From positions 16,126,963 through 16,190,962 of the forward strand of contig NC_057792.1 in assembly GCF_014905175.1 (NCBI RefSeq): a DNA stretch of 64,000 bases. Direction: 5' to 3'. The notes beneath the pieces were generated by a model. The model saw nothing but the letters and a program-made list of their open reading frames with translations. It was not told the DNA's origin and ran no database searches. Made by a program: the position numbers and the translations under genes. Position 1 is the stretch's first letter, and each line of letters begins with the position of its first letter. Positions 1 through 12,925 of the stretch are shown in pieces. The DNA is from Aphidius gifuensis (lineage: Eukaryota > Arthropoda > Insecta > Hymenoptera > Braconidae).

Positions 1-795
1 ATAAAAAAATATATTTTTTAATGGTTAATTCTATTCTGGCTATGTTTCTTGAGCACATCCTCATTGGTCTCTCTCCAATTCTTCCAAAAAAACTAAACAG
101 GGTCACAAACCTTTTAGTTATTTTATTTTTTTTTTTTTCAACAAATAGACACTTTAAGCTTTTTTTTCTATCAAATAAAAATAACAAGTGTATGTCAAGT
201 GCATCAATTTAATAATCAAAATTTTCCAATAAATATTTTTCGAAATAATTTTTAATAATTTAGCTTTATATTCTTACATGAATCGAAATATTTGTAAATT
301 TATGAAAATTGAAACCTTGAATTTAAATTATTCATAAAACAAAAAAAAAAAAAAAATTATCAACATGTTTTTTTGTTCAATAAACTTCCGCAATATTTAA
401 TGCCAGAATTTAATAAAATTATTTGTTTTTTTGAAGCTCAAATTTGACAGTTGTCAATAAATTAAATTGCAAAGAAAATTAAACATTGAGTCATAATTTA
501 AATTTTTGACAATGTTTATAAAATACATTTATTTAATCATCAGTATAAAATTAAAATTAAAATTGACTGATTTAATAAAAATAGACATGATAAATTGGCT
601 ATAGTACAATTGTGAGTAAATGTCTTGATTTGGCACTGTCATACTGTGACGTTGTTAAAAATTTTGTTTAAATAAAAAAAATATATTTATTATAATAATA
701 AAATATAAATGTTTATGTATTTTTTAAAACTATTTTTATTATGTTTAGACTTTGATTCATTTATTTTTAAATGTATAAAAAATTTTTATTTTTAC
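1..795 (-). other. DESI1 intron (partial)
   Basis: AT-rich sequence downstream of the second DESI1 exon, with no recognisable next exon. A less AT-rich stretch at about 21-115 has an open frame on each strand but no family I recognise. Otherwise I see only poly-A/T runs. Confidence 0.5.
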
Positions 796-1123
796 CTATT
801 AAAATTGGTGCCATCAAGGTTGCTGCTCCTTTTGTCAAATCATAAATATAAAGTTCAACTTTTGTTCCCAATTCATCGTCGTCTTCCATCCTGTTGATTG
901 CCTGAAATTAAATAAATTTTTTTTTCCAAATAATTCAAGCTTAAAAATTAAACTTTTTTCTTTTGTTTTTATCTGTATATTATTTATAAATTATTCTAAA
1001 AAAAAATATTAATTATCAGACTGGAAATAAGCCACCAGCTGTGATAATTATTTAATTACATTTCAGTATTTTAAAAATACTCACATCACGTTTACGTTCT
1101 TCAAAAGAAATAAATCTAATCAT
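796..1123 (-). CDS. DESI1: DESI1-like desumoylating isopeptidase, 5' part (runs off left edge)
   Basis: Two coding exons are visible: 1085-1123 (13 codons) and 796-901, joined in frame by a GT/AG intron. The second ends in phase 1 at a donor (c795/a794 on the plus strand). The protein reads acidic MEDDDELG, then VELYIYDLTKG and APILIG. This matches the start of the PPPDE-fold isopeptidase DESI1 (human: KLYVYDLSKG, SPIMLG). DESI enzymes remove SUMO from some nuclear and cytosolic proteins through a Cys/His pair. Those catalytic residues would lie in later exons left of base 1 and cannot be checked. Translation could start at 1123 (MIRFISFEERKRD extension) or at the internal Met of MEDDDE; the upstream ATG is in frame across the splice. 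No further exon of the family was found in 1-795. Confidence 0.8.
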
Positions 1124-3173
1124 GATTATTAAAAATCAATAATTTTATAAATGATAAAAACACACGACAAGTGTATCAAACAAGTCAACAAACTCATTGA
1201 AATTGAAACAAGAATTAAACAGCCAAAATCGAAAATAAATCATTATAAATACGTAAATAAATCGTAAAAAAAAATTTGAAATAAAAAAAAAGCAGATAAA
1301 TCAACTGATCGACTTGATTGACAGTTGATTGATAAATTTATCAGGTAGTTTTCGATATTATCTATTGTACTAATTAACTAATTAATTTAAAAAAATAATT
1401 CAAATTTAATAAACATACCTGTTGTATTATTTGAGTTGAATATTTTAAGATATATTTTTATAAATTAAATAAAATCACAATTGAACTTTCGTTTTTTTTC
1501 AAATGATTAAAATAGTATTGAACAATATAATTATATTAATGACAAGAAATAAAAAAATTAATTTATAATTATTTAAATAATTTATTAAAAAAAAATAAAT
1601 AAAAGGAAGAGACTGCTTCAAGTGTCTGGTGTTAAATGCATCCAACGAGAAACAGAAAGCTGATTTTCACAAATTCTAGTTTCTCACATGATACACTTGA
1701 TGCTGATGCTGATGTTGATGATGATGATGATGATGATTATGATGATGACAGAGAGAGAAAGATAGAATTATTTTTATGAGAAAATATATATTATTTTTTT
1801 TTGAGAGAGAGAGGTAAAAAGAGGGCGGTATAAGCATGTCTAATTCTTGGCAAAGAATTTACGATGGCAAAAGAGGGTCATTTGCAATAAACCGAGTTAA
1901 AATTCAATTATTTAATTTAACTTACAAGAATATTTAAAATTAGTTAAAACATTATTTATACACATGCATGAAATTATTTAAATACAAATTAAAAAGACCA
2001 AAATTTTTTATCAAAAGAGGTCAATAATATTTTGCTGCTTTTTTTTAAATAAAAATAAATAAAATTTTTACTATTTTATTTAATTGATAAAAAATACTTG
2101 CTTAATTAGAATTGAATAACATTTTAAATTATTCATTAATTGTACTATTTAAAATCAATTAAATTATATTTTTTTTTAGTATTCAATTTTAATTTAATTA
2201 TTAATTTAAAATATATTCAATTTCATAAAGGAATTTTTAATTTTACTTTTTTTTTTTTTTTTTACAATATCTAAATGATTTTTTTTAACAACAATTAAAT
2301 TAAAAAATATCTTTTTTTAAATATAATCATAGAAAGTAACACCAACAAAAAAATTATAAAAATTCCCATAAATTTATGTATTTTTTTTTTGACCAAAATA
2401 AATTTAATTTAACAAAAAAGTTGTCAATTTAGAATAAATAAATTATGGATTATTAATAATAATAACAATTATTAAATTAATTAATTTGTTAATAAAAACT
2501 TACAAAATTCAGTTAATTAAATTATCTTGATTTGTTTACTGGAAAAAATTAAATTGCCTAAAACATAAAAAAAATTTTAAATTAATTAATTTTGTTTATA
2601 TTATTTGTTTGTTGTTATTTATATTATGCTTACTCACGTTTAAAATTTTAACACAAATTTATCTTTATGCATGTACACCACCATATGCATGTGTTGAAAA
2701 AAAAAAAAAGAGTTCAGTCTTTCTGTGTGTTGGATCAAGTAACGTGACAGACAAAAAAAAAAAATAATAGAAAAATAAAAAAAGTAAAACCTTGTCTGTT
2801 GTATTAAAAAGTTACCCAGGATTATCAACCTCCAAGTTATATTATAAATAAAAAAATAATATAATTTAACAATAAATTGTACTAACAAATTTAATATTAC
2901 AAAATATACATTTAAAAATATAAACAAACCAATAATAAATAATACATTTAACGTCAAATAATTTGAGGTTAGTTTACCCAAAAGTTGATTACTCGACAAA
3001 ATTTTCAATCTCTTTCTTTGTACATTGTTGGGGATTTAATATAAAAAAATAAATAAACAAATAAAAAACATAATAAACAATACTAGGGATTTTTTTAAAT
3101 TTCAAGTTGTCATCTAGACAGAACAACGCACACAAATTGGGGAACAGCTGATGCTCTCTCATCAACCGGCGAA
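1124..3173. other. Divergent intergenic region DESI1 / NPL4
   Basis: About 2 kb between the divergent starts of the DESI1-like gene and NPL4. It holds a (GAT)n-like microsatellite at about 1699-1747, GA-rich tracts at 1751-1822, and AT-rich filler. The final 60 bases (about 3110-3173) are less AT-rich and probably form the NPL4 promoter and 5' UTR. No coding exon is supported. Confidence 0.5.
1699..1747. repeat. GAT-type microsatellite
   Basis: Imperfect run of GATGCT, GATGTT and GAT units, followed by short GA repeats. Confidence 0.8.
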
Positions 3174-6100
3174 ATGTCAAAATTAACGCAAATTGTAAGT
3201 TTATAAATATCTATAATTTTCAATTAAAATTAATATTTATTTATAATTTATTAATAATTGTATTATATTTTTTTTTATTTCACAATTATTATTAATTATT
3301 AATTATTATTTTTTATCAATGTTTACGACCTTAGACATGCGTCAATTATTTACCGTTGCTACAGAAACCTACGCCAACTAATAAACAATTTAATAAATTA
3401 ATAAACAAATCATTGTTTATAATAATTAATTAATTTAATTATAGCATTATTATACTGTATAAATAATTGTTTATATTTTTTTTATTATTAATATTAAAAC
3501 TTGGAGTAAACTGTTTGAAAAAAAAAAAAAAAATTAATTTTTTCATTTTTAAAGACCCTGAGAGTTCAATCACCCGATGGAACAAAGAGAATTGACGTTG
3601 ATCCAAATGATACAACTTTTCAACTTTTTGAAAAGGTAATAATTATTAAAAATAAAATTATAATTATATTAATAAATTAATAACATTTAAAAACATTTAT
3701 CTTTAGGTTTATGAAACATTTGATTTGAGTAGTTTTGCATTTTGTTTATATAAACAAAGAAATCGTAATGATGAAATTATATCATCAAGAAGTAAAAGTG
3801 TATCAGGATGTGGTCTTGGACATGGTGATATGGTGTATTTAACACCAATTGATGGATCATTGTTAACAAGTAATTCATCAAGCAGTACATCATTGAGTTC
3901 AATTGAAAAAAGTAAGTTAATATTTAAAAAAGAAAAATTAAATGAAAAAAAATTAATTTAATTAATTATTTTAGAAGAACCTTTATCAACTGAATCAACA
4001 CCAGGTGTTAGTCGTCGTAATACATCAATTGGTACAGCTAAAATTGCAACAAATATTATTGAAGATGAAGTTGATCAGTTATTATGGAAAATGGATGGTA
4101 AAATTCAACGTAAACGTGATGAAAAATTATGTAGACATGGTGCAAATGGTTGTTGTGTTCATTGTTCACCAATTGAACCATTTGATGAAGCATATTTAAA
4201 AGAACAAAATGTTAAACATTTGTCATTTCATTCATATTTAAGAAAACTAACTGCTGGTGTTGATAAAGGTAAATTTTTACAACTAGAAGATATAAGCTGT
4301 CGTATTAAACGTGGATGTAAAGATCATCCACCTTGGCCACGTGGTATTTGTAGTAAATGTCAACCAAATGCAATAACATTAAATCAACAAACATATCGTC
4401 ATGTTGATAATGTTGTATTTGAAAATGCAAATTTAGTTGAACGTTTTTTAAATTATTGGCGTAGTACTGGTCATCAACGTTTGGGATATTTACTTGGTAG
4501 ATATGAAATACATTCAGATGTACCATTGGGAATAAGAGCTGTTGTAACAGCAATATATGAACCACCACAGGTAAATAAATTTAAAAAATTAACAATATAT
4601 AAATTTTATTATCACGTCGAAAAGCAAATAACTAATTATTTATTTTTTGCTTTTAGGAAAGCACAAAAGATGGAATTGTATTATTACCTGATGAAAGAGA
4701 AAAAATTGTTGATGATTTAGCATTAAAATTAAATATTAAAAGAGTTGGATGGATATTTACTGATTTAATTGCTGATGATATACAAAAAGGAACAGTTAAA
4801 CATGTCAGAAATATTGAGAGTCATTTTTTATCTGCTCAAGAATGTATTATGGCTGGACATAATCAAAATAAATATCCAAACTCATGTCGTTTTTCAAAAA
4901 GTGGATCATTTGGATCAAAATTTGTAACAGTTTGTGTTACAGGTAATTGTTATTATTATATATTTTATTGTTACAAATTTATTTATTTATTTTTTATTGG
5001 TAATTTAGGTGATGATAAAAATCAAGTACACATGGAAGGTTATCAAGTATCAAATCAATGCATGGCACTTGTACGTGATGGCTGTTTGGTACCAACAAAA
5101 GATGCACCAGAACTTGGATACGTCATTGAGTCAACAGACAAACAATATGTTCCAGATGTCTACTACAAGGTAAGAAATTTATATGCTATTTTAATGGCTT
5201 AATCATATTTCGATTGTAGACTGGTTAGACATTCTTGTTAGGAAATAATTGTAGAAATTAGCTGAAAATTTATAGACAATTTTATAGATATTATTGAGAC
5301 ACTTAAATTAAAATGAATGGGTTAAATAATTTTAAACTCATTGAACGAAATGAAGAACAGTTTTATAAACCAAGCTCGACAGTTTTTTTTTTTTTTCTTT
5401 TTTCAAGTACATCTATTAGTTAAGCACTAAATATTATCGTTTTTTTTTTTTTTTATATCGTAAACGATCGAGTAACATAATCGTACATTTTATATCGATT
5501 AAATTTTATTACGAAAAATATTTAAACCACCGACAAACGATGTCTTGTGTGGAGTCAATTTTATTAACGAAAATAATTTTTTTTTTTATCATCAACTTGA
5601 AAAATTAATAAACAAAAATATTTAAAAATGGAAAAAAAATAAAATAAAAAAATAATAAGACTGATTTAAGGATGCACAGTAATTCGATTTCTTACTGATT
5701 TGTTTTTTTCATGCAGTTTTTGTTTATTATTTAATTCATTCGAAGAAGATTTTCATTGTTTTAAATTCTTTTTTTTATCAACGTTAATCATTGCTCTGTT
5801 TAGTGTGCTTGTTTGTTGTAATATTTAAATAATTTTTTTTATTTAAATACTCATATTTTAAAATTAATCTAAAACTTTTCTTTTTTTTTTTTTCGTTTAG
5901 TTTAATAAAAATATATTTATATACAGTACGGAGAAAACTATTTTACTGTCTATAAACTATTTTTTCTTTTCACATTTATCAACACACAAATAAAAATATT
6001 TGCATTATATTAATTTTTCTTTTAAACATTTGGTACAACTAAACTTTGTTTAGATTTGTCAGCCGCGTTATGCAATATATTTTTAAAACATTTAACTCTC

Positions 6101-9100
6101 CTTTTAATCACAAAAATATTACGCATTATTTGTTTTAATTCGTTTGTATTTTTCGATTGATAATTTTCTGTCACAAATATTTTTTTTAACTACAGATCAT
6201 TTGATTTTTCATCGTGTCAATATATAACAGTTAGACAAAATAAGAATTTTACACGAGAATATATATTTTTTTAAATTTTTTTAAGTCGTTTTTCTAAGAC
6301 ATAATTGTAGTAATTGTTTTACACGTAAAGGAATGACTCGTTTATAAATATTTATATCTATATCGTTTTTACCCTTTTTTATTATAATTTAATTTTTAAT
6401 TTAACCTTATGATTATTTGGAACATTTATTTATCGACTTGATCATTTTTTTATTTGATCTAATTGAAGGTACATTTATCATTTTGCGTTCCACGCTTAGG
6501 CCTTGCTAGCTTTTTCTTTCTTTTAACATAACATTCATATTGAATATATATTTTTTTTTATATTTTAAATTAAAAATAATAATTTGGCTTTAGCCATAAC
6601 GAAAAAAAAAATTTTTTTAATACATTTATTTCATTTTTTAAAAATAATATTTGTTCAAAACTTGATTCGTTAATTATTTTCTTTTTTTCTTTAATTTCTA
6701 CCAAGGCATAGTATAATATTTAAACGAATTTTTTTCAACATAAAAAATTAATAACTTACTAACAATTGATTTGTTTAAAAAATTGATCATTTTTTTTTTT
6801 TCATGCTTATACTTTTTTACCAACAAAAAACATAAATAAAACAAAAAAATATGCCTTGGATTTTTCGTGCACATGATTAGTATTGTAATTAACATTTTTT
6901 GATATACTTTTTTGCTTTTTTTAAATAAATTATACTAATTGATTAGCCTACTAGAAAAAAAAAACCAACAAATATATAACAATTATTTGTTTTTGTTTTT
7001 TGATAAACATAGAAGACATAGACTAAAGATTATCACCGATTCAGATCGACAATTGAGGTACATATGTATAGGAAATATATATATATTTTTTTTTTGTTTT
7101 TTTTTTCCTTTGATAATCGTAAACACAAAGGAATCATGATAAAAAGATTCCTTATTAATAGCAAAATACAGATATACATATATCTATCATCAAAACAATT
7201 TATTGATATATTTATTTTTCAATTGAAAAATATTTTTAATAATGATAAATACTTTTTTTTGTATCTCTCTTCTCATTTAAATCTTTAACTTGCATAATAT
7301 TTATTTCAAAAAATATACTTTAATACTCTCAAAAATACCATTTTAAAATAATAATTAAAAAAAAAAAAGAAATAGAAAAATATTTTCTTACAATTTTCCA
7401 CACTGTGATATTAATATATTTTTAGTTGGTTTACCAGTTTGATCCCCATAAGTTGATATTTTTTCAACAAGTTCAAGTCCCTCAACAACATGACCAAATA
7501 TACCAGTAAAACCTTTCATTTGTTGTAAAATAATACGAAATTGTGAACCAACCATTCCCATATTATCATGTCTTTTTTGTGTTCTACGCATACCAACAGC
7601 TCCTCTAACTGCTGGAAATTTAGTATCATCAGGCATAAAATAACCATCAGGAAATATACTTCTTCCACCTCTTCCATTATTAAGCTCAAAATCACCAGTT
7701 ATTATTGATTCATTTTCCCAACATTGAAATATTGAACAACCCTTGTATCCAATACCACTTTCACCAGTTGTTAATATACTAAAATTTTTTGTCATATTTG
7801 GTGCAACATCTGGACGTATTTCAATGACAATTCTACCATAATATCCTCCATTAACATCAATATTAAAATAATACATTGGATAAATATTAACAGGTCCACG
7901 AAGTATTATATTATTTATATTATTATTATTTGTATTATTTGTATTATTAATTAATTGTGTTGGTGAATGAATTGATAGTAATCCAGATGTTGTGGTATTA
8001 CCAGATGAACTACCAGATGAACTTGTTTCTTGTTGTAGAAATGAATTTTGTTGTTGATAAATAATATTATTATTTGTTGATGATAATGACGATGATGAAT
8101 TTGATGATGGTATTATATATTTTTGTGATATATTTATATTATTTGTTTGTAATTGTTGTGTTAATAAATTCATTGATTGTTGACACAATTCTTGTTGTAT
8201 ATTATTATTATCAATAAATGATGATGATAATTTTTTATTGATAATATTATTATTTGCATATAATTGTGATATGCAATAATTAGCAAGAAATAATAATGGA
8301 TTAATTGTTGTTTGATTATTTAATAATCCAATATTTGATTGTTGTATTAATTTTGTTATAAAATTATCATTATTACCACAATTAATATCGTCAATTGATT
8401 GTTTTAATATATCAAAATTAAATAATATATTTGAATGACATATTAAATCATCAAGTTGACATTGTAACATCATTTCATGATATTTTTTTTGTAAATGTGT
8501 TTTTTCATTTAATAATTGTGAATGTAAATTAACTATGTCATTTGGACAATTTGTTAATTGTAAATTTGCTTTAACTTTACCAAGTGTTTCACGTGCATCT
8601 GATAATTCTGGTATATTTGACCAATTATTTTGTAAATTATTTTCAACATGAGTTTTAATTGTAACACATGATTCAAGTATTTTTATTAAAAATTCACGTT
8701 GTTGAATTGCTAAATTTTGTATTTCGTTTGATAATTTACCCATTGTTGATAGCTCAAGTTGAACCTTTGTTTAAATAATTAAAAAAAAACCATGATACAT
8801 TTATTTTATGATTTTATTAAGTACAAAAATTAATTACTTACTTCAGATATTAATTGTTCTTTGGCATCAAGTTGAGTTTTAATTTGATGACCAGGATGAT
8901 CTTGGGGTGTTGCACATGCACGACAAAGTGCTTTACAACATGTACCACACCAAAGTGCCAATGGCATTCCATGAACATGACAATTTTCACTCTAAACAAA
9001 TAAAAAAAAAATTATAATTAATCAATTGCCTGAAATTATACTGCAAGGTTTTGACCTTATAGAAATCTTCTTAGTTATTAATATGGCTTCATATTGTGAC

Positions 9101-12038
9101 TTTTATTTTTAAATGTTTAATTTATTTTATTTATATATTCTTTTTTAAATTACCTTTCTTTCATTTTCTATTGTTGTTTTTTTTATCATATTTTTACTAT
9201 TATCATTAGTTTTAAAATATGAAAAATTATTAGCCAATGCAAGAAGTGGTGAATATGTTGGTAAACCATCAGCTCCATCATCACCTAATTCAGTTCTTTT
9301 CCAACAATGAGCACAAAATAATTCACGTCCTTTTGTAAAATTATTTTCAATACAACTTAAACAAAAATAATGCTTGCAACTTAAATATTTTGGACATTGT
9401 TCATTATCATTATATTTTTGTTTACAATAACCGCATAATGTTAATTCTTCAAGATCAGTTAAGACACTTGGATCCAGCATCTGAAAATCAAACATTTTAT
9501 CTGAAATAACAAAAAAATAAATCAAATAAAAAATAATTAATTAAATTTAAAATAAATTTTTCAACAATGAAAAAAAAAAAACTAAAAATACTTTTTACAA
9601 TTTAAAAAAAAAACAATCTCAAAATATTAAAAAAATAAATGATATTTATTTTTTTTATTTATATTTACAAATAACATTTTACCCTAATTATTATTTTATT
9701 ATTTTTTTTTCAAATAAAAAAAAAAGAAATTCAAGCAAGTAAACAAATAAATAAAAAAAAAAAAATAAAAAAACATTTAGATATATAAACACTGGAACAT
9801 TGGGGCAGATTTAATATATAGGGCGGTTTAAAAAGAGGGGTGAAAGAGGGAGTAGGTAGGTGACGAACAAGTCGGTTAAGATCAAAAGAATAATAAAAAA
9901 GTGGGGATGCTACAAAGAGGCAATGGTTGATCCCAGATTCCCGCGCGTTTCCATTATCACACATTCCCCCCCTCCCCCCCAACCTCGTAATAAACAAAAA
10001 AATAAAAATTATTTATTAAATAATAATTTAAATATCCATACCATGCGTTGTATATTTTAATTAAAAAAAAAAAATATCTTTCTCTTGTCTCTTCTTGCTG
10101 CAAAAAAAAATCAACCAGGAAACTTGTTTTTTTTTTTTTTTTTAAAGAAATCAATGTTGAAAACAAAAATAAAAAAAAATAAATATATTATTTTAATTAT
10201 TTATCATCCACTAAATAATATTTTTATTTGACTTAATTTTATGTCAATAATTTCACTCATATAATCCCAAATTTTGATGATTTCTCCATCACTCTTGTCA
10301 CCCAGATGTTGATTAATTTTTTCGATTTTTTATTATTATTTTTCACTACACACAATTGGTACTTTGTTAATTATTATTCATGAAACCCCACTAATCTTTT
10401 AATGCCTGTCTTTTTTTTTTCTTCTTTTTTAAAATAGATTTTTTATTAAAAAAAAAAAACGATAAAGAAATAAATATTTTTGTGATTTTATTATTATTAT
10501 TATTATTTAAACTCTTGCCGGTTTTTATTAACAATGTAAAATTATTAATAATAATAATATTTGATTAATATTTTAATCTGAATTTATCAAGTTGATTTGA
10601 TTGATTTTTTCAAGTGTATGATTTAAAATGTTGCTTGTAATGAATATGATATTTAACTTTTGTGTGTTTTTTTGATTAAATTGTAAATCAAGTTGTAATT
10701 ATTAATTAATGTAAGACTTTGAGGACACTGAGGAATAAGCACTGGCCACTGACTACAACTTGGCATGGCAGCGAAAAAAAAAGGGAGTTAGATTACGATG
10801 ATGAGGTTGAGACTTGAGGGGAAGTTGAAGAGGAGGAGAAGAAATCAACATAATATGACCAAGTTGGCGCTGATGTTCGTATCGCGCTTGTTGCTTCGTC
10901 TATTATTTTCCCTCCCTCCAATAATTTTTTTTTTTTTGTTTTTTATTCACATTTTTATACTGTTATCATATTTCCTAATCATTATTATTTTTTTTCTGTT
11001 TTAATCATTGATAACAATGATATAACATTTCAAAAAAAAAAAAAGAAAAGAAAAAAAAACCCTGACAAATTGATTTTTAAATATTTTTTTTTTAATTAAA
11101 AGCAATTAAAAGTTAAAAGACGTGATGAAATATCTAATGATTGGATGATAATTTAGATTTAGATTTTGTCATTATGATTGTGTAACCAATCATAGTACTT
11201 GATACAATACCGCCAATTTATTTGAACCAATTGAGAGTCAATTGAGTGTTTTAGAATTTTGCAATTATCGATTATTTTAGCTTAGACTATTCACGTGGTC
11301 AATAATAATTAAATGATATTTATAGAAATAATATAATGTTGATATTTTGTTGAATAGCTAAATATAAAAATTATTTATTACAGGAAAAAGATTCTTATGG
11401 CAATGAAGTATCAAGAATTGCTAGACCATTACCAGTTGAATATCTGTTGGTTGATGTACCAGCATCAACACCATTGACACCACAATATACATTTTATTCA
11501 AATGACAATATAAAACCTTTTCCAGTTGAAAATAGGTAAATATATTAAACCCAACAAATAACTATTTATAAATAATTAATTAATAATTTAATATTGTAGA
11601 TTAATTGATGGACAAATTCAAGAATTCAATGCATTTTCAAATTACATGCAACAATTCACACCAGATGAATTTTTAAATGCTGTTTCGGATTTTCATTTAT
11701 TATTGTATATTAGTACAATGGATATGTTACCAATGATGGAACACATGGATACATTATTAGATGCAATTATTAATAATGACAATGATAAAGCTAAAGAATG
11801 GTCAAAAAGTGAACACTGGGCAACTGTTGAACAATTAATAACTGCAACATCTTCTTCCACATCGACAAATCACACTGGTTCATTTGGACATAATAGATCA
11901 AATTCATCATCTGGTATTGATGTTGGACCAACAAATGGTAATGGTTCATCAAATCAACCACTATGGACATGTCCACATTGTACATTTTTAAATCCAGCTG
12001 AACTTGCAACATGTGAAATGTGTAGTTTACCAAGGTAA
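3174..12038 (+). CDS. NPLOC4: NPL4, ubiquitin-binding cofactor of p97/VCP
   Basis: Eight coding exons: 3174-3194, 3555-3635, 3707-3911, 3975-4570, 4657-4942, 5009-5169, 11384-11535, 11600-12038, giving 646 aa. NPL4 pairs with UFD1 and the p97 ATPase to pull ubiquitinated clients from ER membrane, chromatin and complexes. Exon 2 encodes the ubiquitin-like N-terminus (RVQSPDG). Exon 4 carries the zf-NPL4 cysteines (CRHGANGCCVHC, then CKDHPPWPRGICSKC) and the SFHSYLRKL motif. It also starts the MPN-like domain, which runs to about residue 500. The last exon ends in an NZF finger (CPHCTFLNP to CEMCSLPR) that keeps the ubiquitin-binding Thr-Phe. Length is close to the human 608 aa. Intron 6 (5170-11383) contains a complete opposite-strand gene. 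The stop overlaps a possible donor (see findings). Confidence 0.95.
5170..7387. other. NPL4 intron 6, left part
   Basis: AT-rich intron lying 3' of the nested gene and probably holding its 3' UTR. I see poly-T runs only, with no exon, RNA gene or mobile element. Confidence 0.5.
7388..9495 (-). CDS. RING / B-box / coiled-coil / cyclophilin protein (TRIM-Cyp-like), nested in NPL4 intron
   Basis: Three coding exons: 9154-9495, 8842-8991 and 7388-8764, all phase 0, giving 622 aa. Residues about 21-61 form a C3HC4 RING (CGYC, CKHYFCLSC, CAHC). Residues 118-147 form a type-2 B-box (CHVH, CGTC, CRAC, then DHPGH). A helical coiled-coil-like stretch and an Asn/Gln/Ser-rich linker follow. The last ~165 residues are a cyclophilin domain ending in CGKL. 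Known RING/B-box proteins are E3 ubiquitin ligases that dimerise through the coiled coil; a cyclophilin end would act as the target-binding module. Several isomerase and cyclosporin-contact positions are replaced: Arg55 to Gln, Phe60 to Glu, Gln63 to Ile and Phe113 to Arg (CypA numbering), with the Trp121/His126 segment shortened. It is probably a binder rather than an isomerase. Start is ATG 9495, just after an acceptor-like tract; 5' UTR exons are not resolved. I recall a similar gene in Drosophila (CG5071), which needs checking. Confidence 0.85.
9526..11383. other. NPL4 intron 6, right part; likely promoter of nested gene
   Basis: Lies upstream of the nested minus-strand gene. Less AT-rich patches at about 9800-9990 and 10720-10915 contrast with the poly-A/T surroundings and are candidates for its promoter or non-coding first exon. 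No protein-coding exon is supported. Confidence 0.4.
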
Positions 12039-12925
12039 ATCATTGTTTTTATCATTTAATTTTTGCTTTTTTATTTTGCATTTATTTATTATTTTTTTAT
12101 TTGTTTTTTTTTTTTGGATTTTATTTTATTCAACAGGATGTAATAAAGCTGTGCACACTGGAACCATAGATTTCTACTCACATTATTTATATTAAAAAGA
12201 AAAAAAAAAAATTAATAAATATATTTAAGTTTTTGTGTTTAATTAAGCATGTTTTTTTTTTTTTTTTATTTTATGTTTTTTGGCAATATCTTTGAAGAAA
12301 GATAATAATTATTATTAATAAAATTAAAAAATAAATATTGTCTTTTAGGATGCTACATTGAGACGACTCTTCTAAACAGTCAAATTAATTTAATTAAAAT
12401 TAAAACTTGTGCACACCGTGCGACGACTGATTACAACAATTGAATTAAAAAAAAAAAAAACAATTATAATTAAATAATTGAAGAATGTGAAAAATGAATA
12501 AAAATCGCACCTTGAGTCATCCAACTTAATTCATAGAATCTTTTACAAAAAAATCTGTGATACAAAAGTTTAAAAAAAATTAAAAAAAAAATTATATAAT
12601 AGCTCAAAAAAAATAATAATTAATAATAAATGGTGCGTATGAAAACTCGCTAATTTTAGTTGAAATAAACGTTCGTTAATTATTATTTTTTTTTGCACTA
12701 AAGACAAATAAATTTAAGATAAAAAAAATAAAAAGCGAGTTTAATTTAAAGATATTTTTCACCATGGTTGTAATCGAATTTGTCGAAGCTAATATTCTGG
12801 CTAGGTGTGCGATTTTTTTTGTCGTGAATATTGATGGTTTATTGGTGATTAATAAAATTGCATAAAAATATATTTACTTTTTTTTTATTTATCAAACCTT
12901 TATTTACATTTTAATGTGTTTTTTT
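12039..12925. other. Convergent 3' region NPL4 / TPRKB
   Basis: Probable 3' UTRs of the two converging genes. An acceptor-like CAACAG at 12131-12136 could pair with the donor overlapping the NPL4 stop. Otherwise AT-rich with no gene. Confidence 0.5.

Noticed and set aside
21..212. 63-aa frame at the left edge and an opposite-strand open frame
   Set aside because: Neither matches DESI1 or another family I recognise; it could be a repeat remnant but cannot be supported.
1839..1905. Plus-strand ATG frame (MSNSWQRIYDGK) upstream of NPL4
   Set aside because: No donor, no family match, and the frame closes in AT-rich sequence.
9731..10166. Overlapping frames on both strands in NPL4 intron 6
   Set aside because: Low-complexity frames created by poly-A/T and poly-C; no conserved motif.
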